NCBI RefSeq assembly: GCF_009807035.1
Contig: NZ_WUBI01000010.1
Span: forward strand, 1-62,685
DNA length: 62,685 nucleotides
Direction: 5' to 3'
DNA from: Paenibacillus dendrobii
GTDB taxonomy: Bacteria > Bacillota > Bacilli > Paenibacillales > Paenibacillaceae
Shown piece by piece: positions 23,775 through 32,894 of the stretch. The position numbers and the translations under genes were made by a program. The stretch's first letter is position 1. Each line of letters begins with the position of its first letter. The notes below the pieces were generated by a model, which ran no database searches, had not been told where the DNA came from, and saw only the letters and a list, made by a program, of their open reading frames with translations.

Positions 23775-26279
23775 TCAGCTTACGGTACGCGGCCGCTCCA
23801 TTCTTTCCAGACCCGGCACATGAAGTGTCGTCCATTCAGGACGGTAATGCTCCACTTTGCCTACCACAACCGTCATATCGTCGTGAATCATATTTTGCTG
23901 ATAACGGATCACTTTTTCCAAAAGTATATCGGCGATCTGCTGCGGATCTTCATTGTCGATCTCCTGGATCATCCGCTTCATCCACAGCTCTTTATTGACA
24001 GCATGGCCAGGCGCATCATAAATGCCGTCGGTCATCATGATCACGATATCGCCCGCCTGAAGCTTCAGAGTCACAAGATCCACCTCGATATCCTGGATGA
24101 TGCCAATAGGCAGATTGCTGGCCGATACCGGAATCACCTCCAACCCCCGCCTGATAAAGCTGGGTGTCGAGGCAATCTTCATAAACGTAGTCTCTGCCGT
24201 ATATTGATCGATCAGCGCCATATCAACCGTGGCGTATACTTCATCCGGAGACCGAAGCATGAGGATCGAGTTCACGGATTTAATGGCCAGCTTCTCATCC
24301 ATCCCGCTCTGGAGCAGCTGCTCTAGAATAGACAATGCCGAGCTGCTCTCCTGTTGTGCCCTTTCGCCATTGCCCATCCCGTCGCTGAGCGCGACTGCAA
24401 AGGTGCCGTTACCGAGCTCCATCATGCTAAAGCTGTCTCCGGACAGCATGTCTCCCCCTTTTGCCGCTCCGGCGATGCCCGTCGTAATCTCAAAGGTCTT
24501 GGCTGAACCGAACATCACCGTCGCCAGACCGTCCTTCGAGGAGATGGATGATTCATGAAGCACGGCAATATGCTCATCCAAAATATCGGATAACAGCGGT
24601 GCAATAATTTTACGGCACTCATCATAGCCGCGTGTAAAAGCATGAACGATTTCAATTTCCACATGACCGGAATCGAGGCTGATGATTTCGATGCCTTGGA
24701 TGGAGAGACCAAGCTGCTCAAGCGCCTCGCGGATCTGTTCCTCCTGCCGGTACATGGCTTGTCCTTCCCGCTGAATCTCGCGTGCCAGATCTTCCATCAC
24801 TTGCGATACGCCGGATAACTGGTCGGCTACCAAATGACGGCTGTCGTATATTTGGCGTTTCCACTGCATATCATGCTGATAGAGGTTGTACTGCTGTTTC
24901 ATCTCTTGGAGCACTTCTCCCGTTTTTCCACAAATCCGTGCCCATTCTTTGGGAATTTGCTCATCCTTAATCTCCGGGTTATCCTCCACGGCGGTCATCA
25001 CATCCGTCATATATTTATAGGTCTGATAGAATTTCGCATCCCAGCAGTGGCCCTTCTTAAAGCATGTAGAGCAAGCGCCTTCCGCCACAGCGTTCATAAA
25101 GTGTTCCATTTCTCCGTTGCGTTTGCTCACTTCCTCGGTGCCGGCCACCTGCCCGAAACTCTGGGATAGTTGCCGGAACACCTGGGAAAATTGCGTAACA
25201 CGCTCCGCCGTCAGATCGCGGACTCTCTTGGCATACTCGTGCTGGGATTTGCTGTGATCGTTCGTGCCGGGGACATATTTGGAGATCATCTTAATGACCG
25301 ATTTAGGCGTCAATAAAAATAACACGATCGCCGCGCAGGACTCCCAGGTAGAGGTCATCACATCCGCCGGTCCGCTGAAGTAGATCGATAAGATGGAGGA
25401 ACCGAGAAGCATCCCAAGCATGACTGCCCCCTTCCTGCCCTCACGCAGCATACCGGCCAACATGCCGGAAAAGGCCAGTAGGCTCATCTGATAAATAGCG
25501 GAAATGTCCGCCAGGCTTAAAATAAGTCCGGTGACGACACCAACGGAAGCACCGAGCGGTGCGCCACCTACCAAAGCGAAGATCAAGATCAAATAACGGG
25601 AAAGGATGTGCTCCACAGATAAGGAGTAAATAGTCCAACCCACCGCCCCGGTCATCACAGAGGCCAGCAGGATGATTAAACAGAGAATCTCCTCACTTCG
25701 CAACTGATAGTTTTTCTTGCGGTATGTGAATACCGGGATCGCCTGGATAAACACGAGCGTAAGCACGAAGCTGAGTACGGCATCCAGCGAACTCATTAAG
25801 ATAGAGTACCAAGTAAATGGCGGCCCGGTCATGATCGCAAACAGCTTGACGACGAAAGATGAAACAAAAACCATAAGGGGTGCATACGACAGTTCGGCAT
25901 GATCGTAGGCGTTTAGGCCCCGGTGAATAAAATAAAAGATAAGGAGTTCAGCCGCAATAATCAGAGGTGCAGGAAAGGGGGCGAAGAGGCTGCCGGCTAT
26001 GAGAGCAACAGTAACGGGAAGCAAATAGTCGCGACGCATAAAGGCAATGACGGCAAAGTAGGCAATTGCAAATGGCGAGAGCTCGTCCAATATCATGGCT
26101 TTCCCCAGCAAAAACGCCATCAGTGTCAGAAGCAACATCCACTTCTTGGCCGCAAACAGCTGAAGCAGGCGCTGAAGCATCGGTATGTTACCCAGCCGTC
26201 CCATCCAGCTGGAATCCTCCATCCCTGCATCTCTTTGCAACGTTTTGAGTCCGGGTATGTTTACGTTCAACTTCTCCAT
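23775..26279 (-). CDS. spoIIE: stage II sporulation protein E, PP2C-type phosphatase
   Basis: Dephosphorylates SpoIIAA to activate sigma-F in the forespore and helps form the polar septum. The 834-aa protein (B. subtilis: 827) has about ten membrane segments between residues 45 and 330, a central FtsZ-interacting region, and a C-terminal PP2C domain with GDSFSMMELGNGTFAVALSDGMGNGERA and VIMMTDGIYDAPG. ATG at 26279 with GGTGGTG eight nt upstream. The promoter region has a Spo0A-box-like site and an unusually long promoter spacer. Confidence 0.97.
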   Translation of the reverse strand: MEKLNVNIPGLKTLQRDAGMEDSSWMGRLGNIPMLQRLLQLFAAKKWMLLLTLMAFLLGKAMILDELSPFAIAYFAVIAFMRRDYLLPVTVALIAGSLFAPFPAPLIIAAELLIFYFIHRGLNAYDHAELSYAPLMVFVSSFVVKLFAIMTGPPFTWYSILMSSLDAVLSFVLTLVFIQAIPVFTYRKKNYQLRSEEILCLIILLASVMTGAVGWTIYSLSVEHILSRYLILIFALVGGAPLGASVGVVTGLILSLADISAIYQMSLLAFSGMLAGMLREGRKGAVMLGMLLGSSILSIYFSGPADVMTSTWESCAAIVLFLLTPKSVIKMISKYVPGTNDHSKSQHEYAKRVRDLTAERVTQFSQVFRQLSQSFGQVAGTEEVSKRNGEMEHFMNAVAEGACSTCFKKGHCWDAKFYQTYKYMTDVMTAVEDNPEIKDEQIPKEWARICGKTGEVLQEMKQQYNLYQHDMQWKRQIYDSRHLVADQLSGVSQVMEDLAREIQREGQAMYRQEEQIREALEQLGLSIQGIEIISLDSGHVEIEIVHAFTRGYDECRKIIAPLLSDILDEHIAVLHESSISSKDGLATVMFGSAKTFEITTGIAGAAKGGDMLSGDSFSMMELGNGTFAVALSDGMGNGERAQQESSSALSILEQLLQSGMDEKLAIKSVNSILMLRSPDEVYATVDMALIDQYTAETTFMKIASTPSFIRRGLEVIPVSASNLPIGIIQDIEVDLVTLKLQAGDIVIMMTDGIYDAPGHAVNKELWMKRMIQEIDNEDPQQIADILLEKVIRYQQNMIHDDMTVVVGKVEHYRPEWTTLHVPGLERMERPRTVS

Positions 26280-26317
26280 GTATTCGGCACCACCATTTCG
26301 TAGATTTGATGGTACCC

Positions 26318-26384
26318 ATTATAGAGGCCTTGAAACCAGAAAGTTTGTCATAACAGCGGACTGGCCCAAAAAAATATTCCGACA
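26318..26384 (-). promoter_or_regulatory. candidate Spo0A-controlled spoIIE promoter
   Basis: A perfect minus-strand TATAAT (26318-26323) lies 38 bp before the spoIIE start. The best -35, TGACAA (26345-26350), is 21 bp away; the B. subtilis spoIIE promoter is known for the same 21-bp spacing. TGTCGGA (26378-26384), one base from the Spo0A box TGTCGAA, lies just upstream. The rest of the spoIIE-yabR gap (26400-26570) shows no gene or tRNA. Confidence 0.55.
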
Positions 26385-26570
26385 AAAAAGCCCGTCCTGC
26401 GAAAAGTCGGGAATCGGTCCCGTCTTCCTTTAGCCTTGCCTGTTTGAGCGGCCTGCTAACGGACACCTATGGTGAATGCTTACAGGTCCGGCTCCAAGAA
26501 TCCGCTAGCGATTGCTATAGACAGAGCTGGAAAACCGTTGGATGCTGTCGGTAATTTTTTTCGGAGCGAC

Positions 26571-26606
26571 AAAAAAACCGCAGCAGGCTCAAACCTGCTG
26601 CGGTTT
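26571..26606 (-). terminator. intrinsic terminator of yabR
   Basis: Perfect 13-bp stem AAACCGCAGCAGG with its complement, six-base loop, then TTTT on the minus strand, 39 nt after the yabR stop. Confidence 0.95.
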
Positions 26607-26644
26607 ATCATATTCAAGTCATCGGCACAAGCCACGCGCATGTA

Positions 26645-27136
26645 TTACATGCGTTTGGCCCCGCGCCCTCCGCGCTTGGATTCCGTTTGTTTCTTGATCG
26701 AAGAGATGCGTTCTTCGCTATCCTTCAGGAAACGCGACATTTTATCCTCAAACGAAGTTTTGTTGGCCGCAGGCTTGAATGGGCGCCCGCCACGTTCACG
26801 ATTGTAGCCTCCACCACCACCGCCGCCAAACCGCTCTCCATTTCCGCCACCGGTACGTTCCGGTCTTGGTCCTCTTGGAGGCCGAGCTTCGGATGCTGGC
26901 TTATCAACAGCTTGTTTGATGGAAAGTCCGATCTTGCCGTCCTTGTCGACATTGATCACCTTAACGGTTACAACATCATTGATCTTCAGGTGATCGTTGA
27001 CATCCTTGACGTAATTATCGGCGATTTCCGAGATGTGAACGAGACCCGTGACACCTCCTGACAGATCCACAAATGCTCCAAAATGCGTTATGCCTGTCAC
27101 CTTGCCTTCTAACTTGGTGCCCACTTCGATTGCCAT
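26645..27136 (-). CDS. yabR: S1-domain RNA-binding protein (YabR-like) with RGG-type tail
   Basis: A 163-aa protein with one S1 domain (residues 3-75: GTKLEGKVTGITHFGAFVDL, GLVHISEIADNYVKDV, GKIGLSIK), then a low-complexity Gly/Arg/Pro region with GGGGGGG flanked by RERGG, and a basic tail SKRGGRGAKRM. B. subtilis YabR is shorter (128). ATG at 27136, with GGGAGGATC about 13 nt upstream, gives the expected MAIEVG start; further codons upstream lack a site. It lies between divIC and spoIIE as in Bacillus and ends in a strong terminator. Confidence 0.93.
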   Translation of the reverse strand: MAIEVGTKLEGKVTGITHFGAFVDLSGGVTGLVHISEIADNYVKDVNDHLKINDVVTVKVINVDKDGKIGLSIKQAVDKPASEARPPRGPRPERTGGGNGERFGGGGGGGYNRERGGRPFKPAANKTSFEDKMSRFLKDSEERISSIKKQTESKRGGRGAKRM

Positions 27137-27263
27137 AGAATAAAATGATCCTCCCTTAAAAATATACAACAAGATTTGAGTCAAACCTTGGCTGTGGTGA
27201 TTTGATTATACATAAAGCGCAAACTGAGGTCAACTGAGTAATAACCCAGTTTCCGCGCTGTAA

Positions 27264-27626
27264 TTACGGGCTTGTTTCCTCTGTACGGATGGGGGTTTCC
27301 CCCGGTAAATACATTCCGTAATTCTTTCTTGCCAGCTGACCGATGTATTCAGGGTCATTCAGTCTCTTGACTTCGGTCGTCAGTTGATCCTGACTCTGCT
27401 TCGTCATTTGCTGCTCCGACGTCTTCTTGGCTAGCTCGGCACTCTTGTCCGCAATTTGCGATTGCTGAGAGATAAGGGTATAGCCCGCCCAACCCAAAAA
27501 GATGACCATAAAGGCAGACCAGATCCATATCCGCCTGCGCGCGCCAGCGCTTTTGTCTGACTTGCTTTCCTGTGTCGTTTTAACCGTCTGTCTGCGTGCT
27601 TGTTCCTTGGCAGCATACTTCCCCAT
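27264..27626 (-). CDS. divIC: cell division protein DivIC (FtsB/DivIC family)
   Basis: A bitopic divisome protein that partners FtsL and DivIB. The 120-aa product has a basic cytoplasmic N-terminus, one membrane helix (about residues 33-52, IWIWSAFMVIFLGWAGYTLI), and an extracellular coiled coil (SQIADKSAELAKKTSEQQ...) ending in the conserved RLNDPEYIGQLARKNYGMYLPGE. ATG at 27626 with AAGGAGGAG seven nt upstream. Confidence 0.95.
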   Translation of the reverse strand: MGKYAAKEQARRQTVKTTQESKSDKSAGARRRIWIWSAFMVIFLGWAGYTLISQQSQIADKSAELAKKTSEQQMTKQSQDQLTTEVKRLNDPEYIGQLARKNYGMYLPGETPIRTEETSP

Positions 27627-27686
27627 GGGTCTCCTCCTTTACAGGACGTTACAGCCTTTATTTCTAGGCTCAGCTGGTATACTCCT

Positions 27687-28271
27687 CTATTCCTTGTTCT
27701 TCCGGAACCATTTGTTCCAAAAAAGGACTGCGGAGTTCAGAAGGTTGTCAAGCCACTTCGGCATCCGAAGACGCGAGGTGATCGGCCTGAGCATCCATCT
27801 AGCCAGCTTCCAGAAAGGCAGCAGGATTTTCAGTATGACGTGAAAAACAAACATCAACAGGCTGCCCAGCATAACAGCTAGTCCCTTCAGCAGCTTAAGA
27901 ATCAGCCGAGTCGGCGTCCATACCAAGAGCCTGAAAAGTCGCTTCATCACATCGATAAAATAACGTACCACCTTTATTAACATTACCACAAAACGCTGAG
28001 TTGTAACACTTAAGAATAAAAAATATAACCATACTCCCAGAAAGAGTCCGACAAATACATAGAACCGAAGCTGTCCGTAATTGCTGACATACAGCATCCT
28101 GAACACAAAAAGGGCGGCTCCACACCAATAAAAGAGGTCCAGAACATGAAGGGTCCATCTCGGAAAATGCAGCTGGCCCGACAGCACCCGGTAGCTGTCA
28201 TAGGCCAGTCCCATTGCTGCTCCTGAGAACAGCATCCAGAACAGGGTAATCCACTGAATTTGCGGACTCAT
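27687..28271 (-). CDS. yabQ: spore cortex biosynthesis protein YabQ
   Basis: A mother-cell sporulation membrane protein required for cortex formation in B. subtilis. The 194-aa product has four or five hydrophobic segments in residues 5-105, including LFWMLFSGAAMGLAYDSYRV, the family hallmark near the N-terminus, and a basic C-terminal tail. The ATG overlaps the yabP stop as ATGA, so the pair is translationally coupled, as is usual for yabPQ. Confidence 0.93.
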   Translation of the reverse strand: MSPQIQWITLFWMLFSGAAMGLAYDSYRVLSGQLHFPRWTLHVLDLFYWCGAALFVFRMLYVSNYGQLRFYVFVGLFLGVWLYFLFLSVTTQRFVVMLIKVVRYFIDVMKRLFRLLVWTPTRLILKLLKGLAVMLGSLLMFVFHVILKILLPFWKLARWMLRPITSRLRMPKWLDNLLNSAVLFWNKWFRKNKE

Positions 28272-28549
28272 TTAAAAAGCTTGCCGAGCATTCCCTTATT
28301 TTTGCCGTTTGAACCGGGATCCAAGTAAATCAGGGAATGGACCAAGCCTTCAATGGAAAGCAGTCCTTCTTCAAGACTTAAATTTTTGATATGTAAATTT
28401 TGTCCCTTAATGGTAAGGTGCCCAAGCTCGGTATGAAGTAGAAATTCCTCACTGTCAAAGCTCTCCACATTATGGACCCCTGTCAGGTTCAGCTGCTTGC
28501 GGTTCAGCATATGCAGCTCATGCTGTTTGCTTTTCGCTGGCTCGATCAT
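28268..28549 (-). CDS. yabP: sporulation protein YabP
   Basis: A 93-aa YabP/YqfC-family protein needed for spore development. The domain spans nearly the whole protein: NRKQLNLTGVHNVESFDSEEFLL, then TELGHLTIKGQNLHIKNLSLEEG and VHSLIYLDPG. ATG at 28549 follows AAGGAGGGG by eight nt. It is coupled to yabQ. In B. subtilis yabPQ is made under sigma-E; no convincing sigma-E promoter could be identified upstream here. Confidence 0.94.
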   Translation of the reverse strand: MIEPAKSKQHELHMLNRKQLNLTGVHNVESFDSEEFLLHTELGHLTIKGQNLHIKNLSLEEGLLSIEGLVHSLIYLDPGSNGKNKGMLGKLFK

Positions 28550-28656
28550 GGCATGTACCCCTCCTTCTTACCAATAGCTTATGGAGGGGCTATAAGGTTT
28601 AGAACCTCGTGATGCGAGAACTTCTGCAGCTATGCCATGACTGAATAATCTCCCGA

Positions 28657-28693
28657 AAAATAGCATGGCACCCCCCGAAAACCGGAGAGTGCC
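28657..28693 (-). terminator. candidate terminator of rqcP
   Basis: The minus strand GGCACTCTCC pairs with GGGGGGTGCC using three G-T wobbles, and a TTTTT run follows five nt later. It lies about 28 nt after the rqcP stop. Confidence 0.6.
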
Positions 28694-28720
28694 GTTATAT
28701 GCTGACTATGAAAGTGCTTA

Positions 28721-28999
28721 TTACCAGTTCAAACCGTTATCTTTTGCAATCGGTTCTTCCTTGACCAAGGAATACAGGCTTGTAGCCTCATCTTTGCGCG
28801 TGCTCTCAGCGAGTCGCTCCACCTTCACGGTAACCAGCTTCTGTCCGAATTGTACCGTAATTTCATCACCGATTTTCACGGTGCTACTAGGCTTCGCTTC
28901 CCTGCCGTTAATCAGAACCCGGCCTTGATCCGAGACATCCTTGGCTACGGTACGCCGCTTGATCAGCCTGGATACCTTCAGGAATTTATCGACTCGCAT
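28721..28999 (-). CDS. rqcP: S4-domain ribosome quality-control factor RqcP (YabO)
   Basis: Binds the 50S subunit during RqcH-driven alanine tailing of stalled nascent chains. The 92-aa protein is mostly an S4 domain: MRVDKFLKVSRLIKRRTVAKD, then GRVLINGREAKPSSTVKIGDEITV. ATG at 28999 begins one nt after the HU stop and depends on a weak AAGAAG in the end of that gene, so it is probably coupled to it. In B. subtilis it directly follows mazG/yabN. Confidence 0.93.
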   Translation of the reverse strand: MRVDKFLKVSRLIKRRTVAKDVSDQGRVLINGREAKPSSTVKIGDEITVQFGQKLVTVKVERLAESTRKDEATSLYSLVKEEPIAKDNGLNW

Positions 29000-29000
29000 C

Positions 29001-29273
29001 TTATTTTACGGCTTCTTTAAGCTTGTTGCCTGCTTTGAAAGCAGGTACGTTTGCTTCTGGAATGTCGATGGTTTTGCCGGTTTGAGGGTTACGGCCAGTA
29101 CGTCCGGAACGCTTGCGAGTTTCGAATGTGCCGAAGCCAATCAATTGCACTTTGTCGCCGCTTGCCAAAGCATCGGTGATTTCACCAAGAAAACCGTTAA
29201 GAACGGATTCTACGTCTTTTTTGGTCAAGCCGCTTTTAGTCGAAATGTTGTTGATCAGATCTGTCTTGTTCAT
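29001..29273 (-). CDS. hup: HU family DNA-binding protein
   Basis: A 90-aa histone-like nucleoid protein. The sequence is canonical: MNKTDLINNISTKSGLTKKDV, GFGTFETRKRSGRTGRNPQTG with the DNA-binding beta arm, and a C-terminal VPAFKAGNKLKEAVK. ATG at 29273 with GGGAGGATAA about ten nt upstream. It is inserted between mazG and rqcP, which are neighbours in B. subtilis; there HU (hbs) lies elsewhere. No promoter is firm in the 290-nt gap to mazG. Confidence 0.96.
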   Translation of the reverse strand: MNKTDLINNISTKSGLTKKDVESVLNGFLGEITDALASGDKVQLIGFGTFETRKRSGRTGRNPQTGKTIDIPEANVPAFKAGNKLKEAVK

Positions 29274-29562
29274 AAATTATTATCCTCCCAATATACAAAG
29301 AAATAAGTATAGGTGCGTCATGAAAGCATGGGCAGCAATCACTTCCGCAAGTAGCTGGGCGTCATTGAATGCATGGTCATGCGATCACTTTCGCAATTTT
29401 CATGTGTATGGTTATTCTTGATGCCCTTCCCGAATTCCTGCTTGTTTCCGCCAAAATTTTATCATTTGCGAGGAAATTCTTGTAAGAAACGTCGATCAGC
29501 GCACTTTCCCCTGGCGCTGCTTGCGGATGCTAATCCCGGCCTTTATGCAGGTCGAATTCTTA

Positions 29563-31053
29563 TCATACCTGATTTTTGGCCTGTTGCCAAATAGCGTCCA
29601 TTTCTGCCAGATCACTTTCCTTTACGGTCTTACCCCTGGCTCTCAGCTCATCCTCGATAAAGCGAAACCTGCGAACGAACTTGCGGTTGGTTCTGGAGAG
29701 AGCCTCCTCCGGGTCAGCATGAAGGAAGCGGGCAACATTAGAGGCTGCAAAGAGCAGATCTCCAAGCTCCGCCACCTGTTCCTCCGGATCGAAGCCTTTT
29801 TCAACAGCCTCTCTCAACTCTGCAAGCTCCTCTTCTATTTTGAGGAAAACTTCGCTGATCCGGTCCCAATCGAAGCCCACCTTGGAAGCCTTCTTCTGCA
29901 GCTTGTACGCCTTCATCAGCGCAGGCAAGTCCTTTGGAATCCCATCCAGTGCAGATGCTTGTTCCGGCTCCAGACCTTTGCGGCGTTTCTCTTCCGCCTT
30001 CATCTGTTCCCAGTTCTGCAGGGCAGCCTCTGCATCTTCAGCCTTGTTCTGCCCGAATACATGCGGATGCCGGAAAATCAGCTTGTCATTCAGCCCTTGA
30101 ATGACGTCAAATACGCTAAAGGTGCCGACCTCCTCCTCCATTTGGGAATGCAGCATCACTTGAAGCAGCAGATCCCCGAGTTCTTCCTGCATATGCTCGG
30201 GATCATCCTCGTCAATCGTCTCGATAACCTCATAAGTTTCTTCGATCAGATTCTTGCGGATGGATTCATGCGTCTGCTCCTGGTCCCACGGGCAGCCTCC
30301 CGGGCTGCGGAGAATTCCGACAATTTCATGAAGACGGGCAAATGTGCGCTGACGCAGCATCTCATCGTCGCTTCGCGGCACATAAATCAGCGACAGGTTG
30401 CCGTAGCCCTCCACACGATCGAGCTCGTATAAGGGTACCTGCAAAATCTGCTCTTGTCCTTCCACGCCAAGCGCATGCCCGACGGTGACCGTATAATCAT
30501 CTGGATAAAGCTCCATCAGCGCGAGTTTCACCTCGGAAGCCGTAAACATGTCGTACACCTGGCCGATTACCATATGCAGCTGCGGCTGGAGAAGGCTCGG
30601 GCTCAGTCCGCTCGCGTCCAGCAGCTGGAAACCTTCAATGGGATCAAATCCAAGACGGATAAATGCCTCGTCAAGGAAGGATTCTCCGCCCAGAATGCTA
30701 AGTTCAATACCTTGGTCCGGGCAGCGTTCCCGCAGAATCTGCACCGTTGACTCGGCAACCATCGGGTGGCCTGGAACGGCATATACGATTACCGATCCTT
30801 GTTCTCCTGAAGCTGCTTTCTCCAGCAGGATATCCGCAATCGCCGCATATACCTCTGGAAATGAATCCCGGGCTTCGTAGATATGATCGAAGGATTGCAT
30901 GCCAATTTTCAGTTCGTCCAGTACCGACATCACCGGATGATCTTTAGTCCGAACGTATACCTCTGAAGCCTGCTGTAATGCTTTGACGATACCCATGGTC
31001 AGGCGGTCCGGATTTCCGGACCCCAGGCCGACTATTGTTATGGATGCACTCAT
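29563..31053 (-). CDS. mazG: MazG nucleotide pyrophosphohydrolase fused to a tetrapyrrole-methylase-like domain
   Basis: House-cleaning NTP pyrophosphatase of the YabN type. Residues 1-220 are a SAM-dependent tetrapyrrole methylase-like domain (ITIVGLGSGNPDRLT, VYAVPGHPMVAE). Residues about 240-490 are two MazG modules, with RSPGGCPWDQEQTHESIRKN and the metal motif EETYEVIETIDEDD ... EELGDLLLQ, then EEELAELREAVEKG and ELGDLLFAASN. At 496 aa it has the family length. ATG at 31053 with GGGGGA upstream. The fusion is usual in Firmicutes. Confidence 0.95.
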   Translation of the reverse strand: MSASITIVGLGSGNPDRLTMGIVKALQQASEVYVRTKDHPVMSVLDELKIGMQSFDHIYEARDSFPEVYAAIADILLEKAASGEQGSVIVYAVPGHPMVAESTVQILRERCPDQGIELSILGGESFLDEAFIRLGFDPIEGFQLLDASGLSPSLLQPQLHMVIGQVYDMFTASEVKLALMELYPDDYTVTVGHALGVEGQEQILQVPLYELDRVEGYGNLSLIYVPRSDDEMLRQRTFARLHEIVGILRSPGGCPWDQEQTHESIRKNLIEETYEVIETIDEDDPEHMQEELGDLLLQVMLHSQMEEEVGTFSVFDVIQGLNDKLIFRHPHVFGQNKAEDAEAALQNWEQMKAEEKRRKGLEPEQASALDGIPKDLPALMKAYKLQKKASKVGFDWDRISEVFLKIEEELAELREAVEKGFDPEEQVAELGDLLFAASNVARFLHADPEEALSRTNRKFVRRFRFIEDELRARGKTVKESDLAEMDAIWQQAKNQV

Positions 31054-31150
31054 CCCTCATTCCCCCGCTCTATACATCATTCTTCCGGTAATTAGTAGCA
31101 GCTATACTATATCATGGTTGCGTAGACCCACAAAAATAATTTGCGCTTTG

Positions 31151-32791
31151 CTATGCAAAAAGGCGCAGCTTGCGCAGCAGCACGGCGAGCGGAGCGCCGA
31201 TCTTCGGCAGCATCCGCAACTCCTGCTCGCTGAGCAGGCGGGTTCGAGCGGCGCCGGCCAGGAACACGGCGCCCCCTGTAGCGGCCCCAGCTAAGCTGGC
31301 CGCCGCTGCCGTCAGGCGGGCGTGCAGCCCAATCGCGGACAGCAGCGCGTCCGCAGCGAGCATGGCGGCGCCCGCCGCCAGGGCCATGCCGGCGAGAATG
31401 GCTGCCGGCTTGCCGATCGTACCGGTGCTGATGCGCAGGCCGGTACGACGGGACAGCAGCGCGATATTGAGCGCTGCTGCCAGGAAATGCGCGGCTACGC
31501 TGGCGATGGCCGCGCCGGTAATGCCCAGCTGCGGAACCAGCAGCAGGTTGAGCAGCGTCTTCACCGCCGCTGCGGCCAAGAGATGCACCGCCGGTGCCTT
31601 CACGATGCCGATGCCCTGCAGCAGGGCGGCAGAAATAATGCTGAGCGCGCTTCCGACGGCTGTAAAAGCAATCCAGCGGATGACGCTGGTGCCGGTCTCA
31701 TCCTGATATAGCGCGATGTTGATCGGCATGGCTAGCACAGCAATCCCTATGGAGGCGGCCATGCCGACCAGCCAGAACCAACGCAGAGAGAGACGGCAGC
31801 GGTTAGCAACGAGCTGCTTGTCCCCTTGGACCCTTGCTTCAGCCAGCGCCGGAATAAACAGAACGGATAACGAGGTAGCCAGCATCGTAATAAGCTGTAC
31901 TACCGGCATGCCTCGGTTATAAATGCCAAACTGTATCATAGCTCCAGCGTCCCCTGCTCCGCCTGACTTAAGCAAACGCGGCATGGTAAAGGTGTCTGCA
32001 AGGTTCACCAGCGATATCGCAAGAGCGCCCAGGCACACGGGCACTGCATACTTCAGCATGCTCCCAAGCAAACTGAGGCTCTGTTGGCGGTCCTTCCGTT
32101 CATTTCCCGCCGAGGACATGTCTCCTGCAGCCATATGCCTGCCTTTACGATAGCTGCGCCAATACCCTCCCATCACAGCCAGCCCTGCGGCACCTCCAGC
32201 AGCAGACCCGAAGAGGGCTCCAGCCGCGATATGTTCCGCGGACGCTCCAACCGATGTTAGATAAATAAGCAGCACGATCATGACAGCCACCCTGACGCTC
32301 TGTTCCGTAATTTGGGAGACCGCGGTTGGCATCATGTCCTGGTAACCCTGAAAAAAACCCCGGAGGCCCGACATCAGCGGAACGAACAGCAAGGCAATCG
32401 CCGATGCCTTAAGCGCCGGCACTACGCTCGCATTACCGATGATCGTCCCGATCAGGGGTGCGCCCAAATAGATAGCCGCTCCGAACAGAATGCCGGAACA
32501 TGTCATGACCACAGATGCGATCCGGATGATCTGCCTGCTCCGCTCACGTCCGCCCAAAGCTGCATCTTCCGCAACAAACTTGGAGATTGCTGCCGGAAAT
32601 CCGATCAGAGCGACCGTAATCATTAAGGTGTAAAATGGATAAACCGTATTATAAATGCCAAAAACGACATCGCCGCCCATATTTTGCAGCGGTATTTTTT
32701 GCAGTGTTCCAATCAGCTTGGAGAGCACCATCGCTATGCTCAGCACGAGTGCTCCTTGCAGTATTTTCGAGGATGTACCCTCTTCCCTCAT
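31151..32791 (-). CDS. yabM: MOP-superfamily flippase, SpoVB/YabM-like
   Basis: A polytopic membrane protein of the MurJ/SpoVB/Wzx superfamily, likely moving lipid-linked sugars outward. The 546-aa product has about 14 hydrophobic segments and opens with GALVLSIAMVLSKLIGTLQKIPL, typical of the family. It occupies the place of B. subtilis yabM, after spoVT. ATG at 32791 with AGGGAG five nt upstream. The last 165 codons are Ala-rich and strikingly GC-rich compared with the first half. Confidence 0.92.
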   Translation of the reverse strand: MREEGTSSKILQGALVLSIAMVLSKLIGTLQKIPLQNMGGDVVFGIYNTVYPFYTLMITVALIGFPAAISKFVAEDAALGGRERSRQIIRIASVVMTCSGILFGAAIYLGAPLIGTIIGNASVVPALKASAIALLFVPLMSGLRGFFQGYQDMMPTAVSQITEQSVRVAVMIVLLIYLTSVGASAEHIAAGALFGSAAGGAAGLAVMGGYWRSYRKGRHMAAGDMSSAGNERKDRQQSLSLLGSMLKYAVPVCLGALAISLVNLADTFTMPRLLKSGGAGDAGAMIQFGIYNRGMPVVQLITMLATSLSVLFIPALAEARVQGDKQLVANRCRLSLRWFWLVGMAASIGIAVLAMPINIALYQDETGTSVIRWIAFTAVGSALSIISAALLQGIGIVKAPAVHLLAAAAVKTLLNLLLVPQLGITGAAIASVAAHFLAAALNIALLSRRTGLRISTGTIGKPAAILAGMALAAGAAMLAADALLSAIGLHARLTAAAASLAGAATGGAVFLAGAARTRLLSEQELRMLPKIGAPLAVLLRKLRLFA

Positions 32792-32894
32792 CCTGGCTCC
32801 CTACTTCTTCCCAATGTATTCGAAAACCGTCTCACGGCGTATTTCCTCAGCCGGCCAGACAACCATCAATTCTTATTATAACTGGGAAAGCGAA

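Noticed and set aside
26400..26570. Possible tRNA genes between yabR and spoIIE, as in B. subtilis
   Set aside because: No T-arm GTTCRANNC, no CCA-adjacent acceptor pairing and no cloverleaf could be drawn on either strand.
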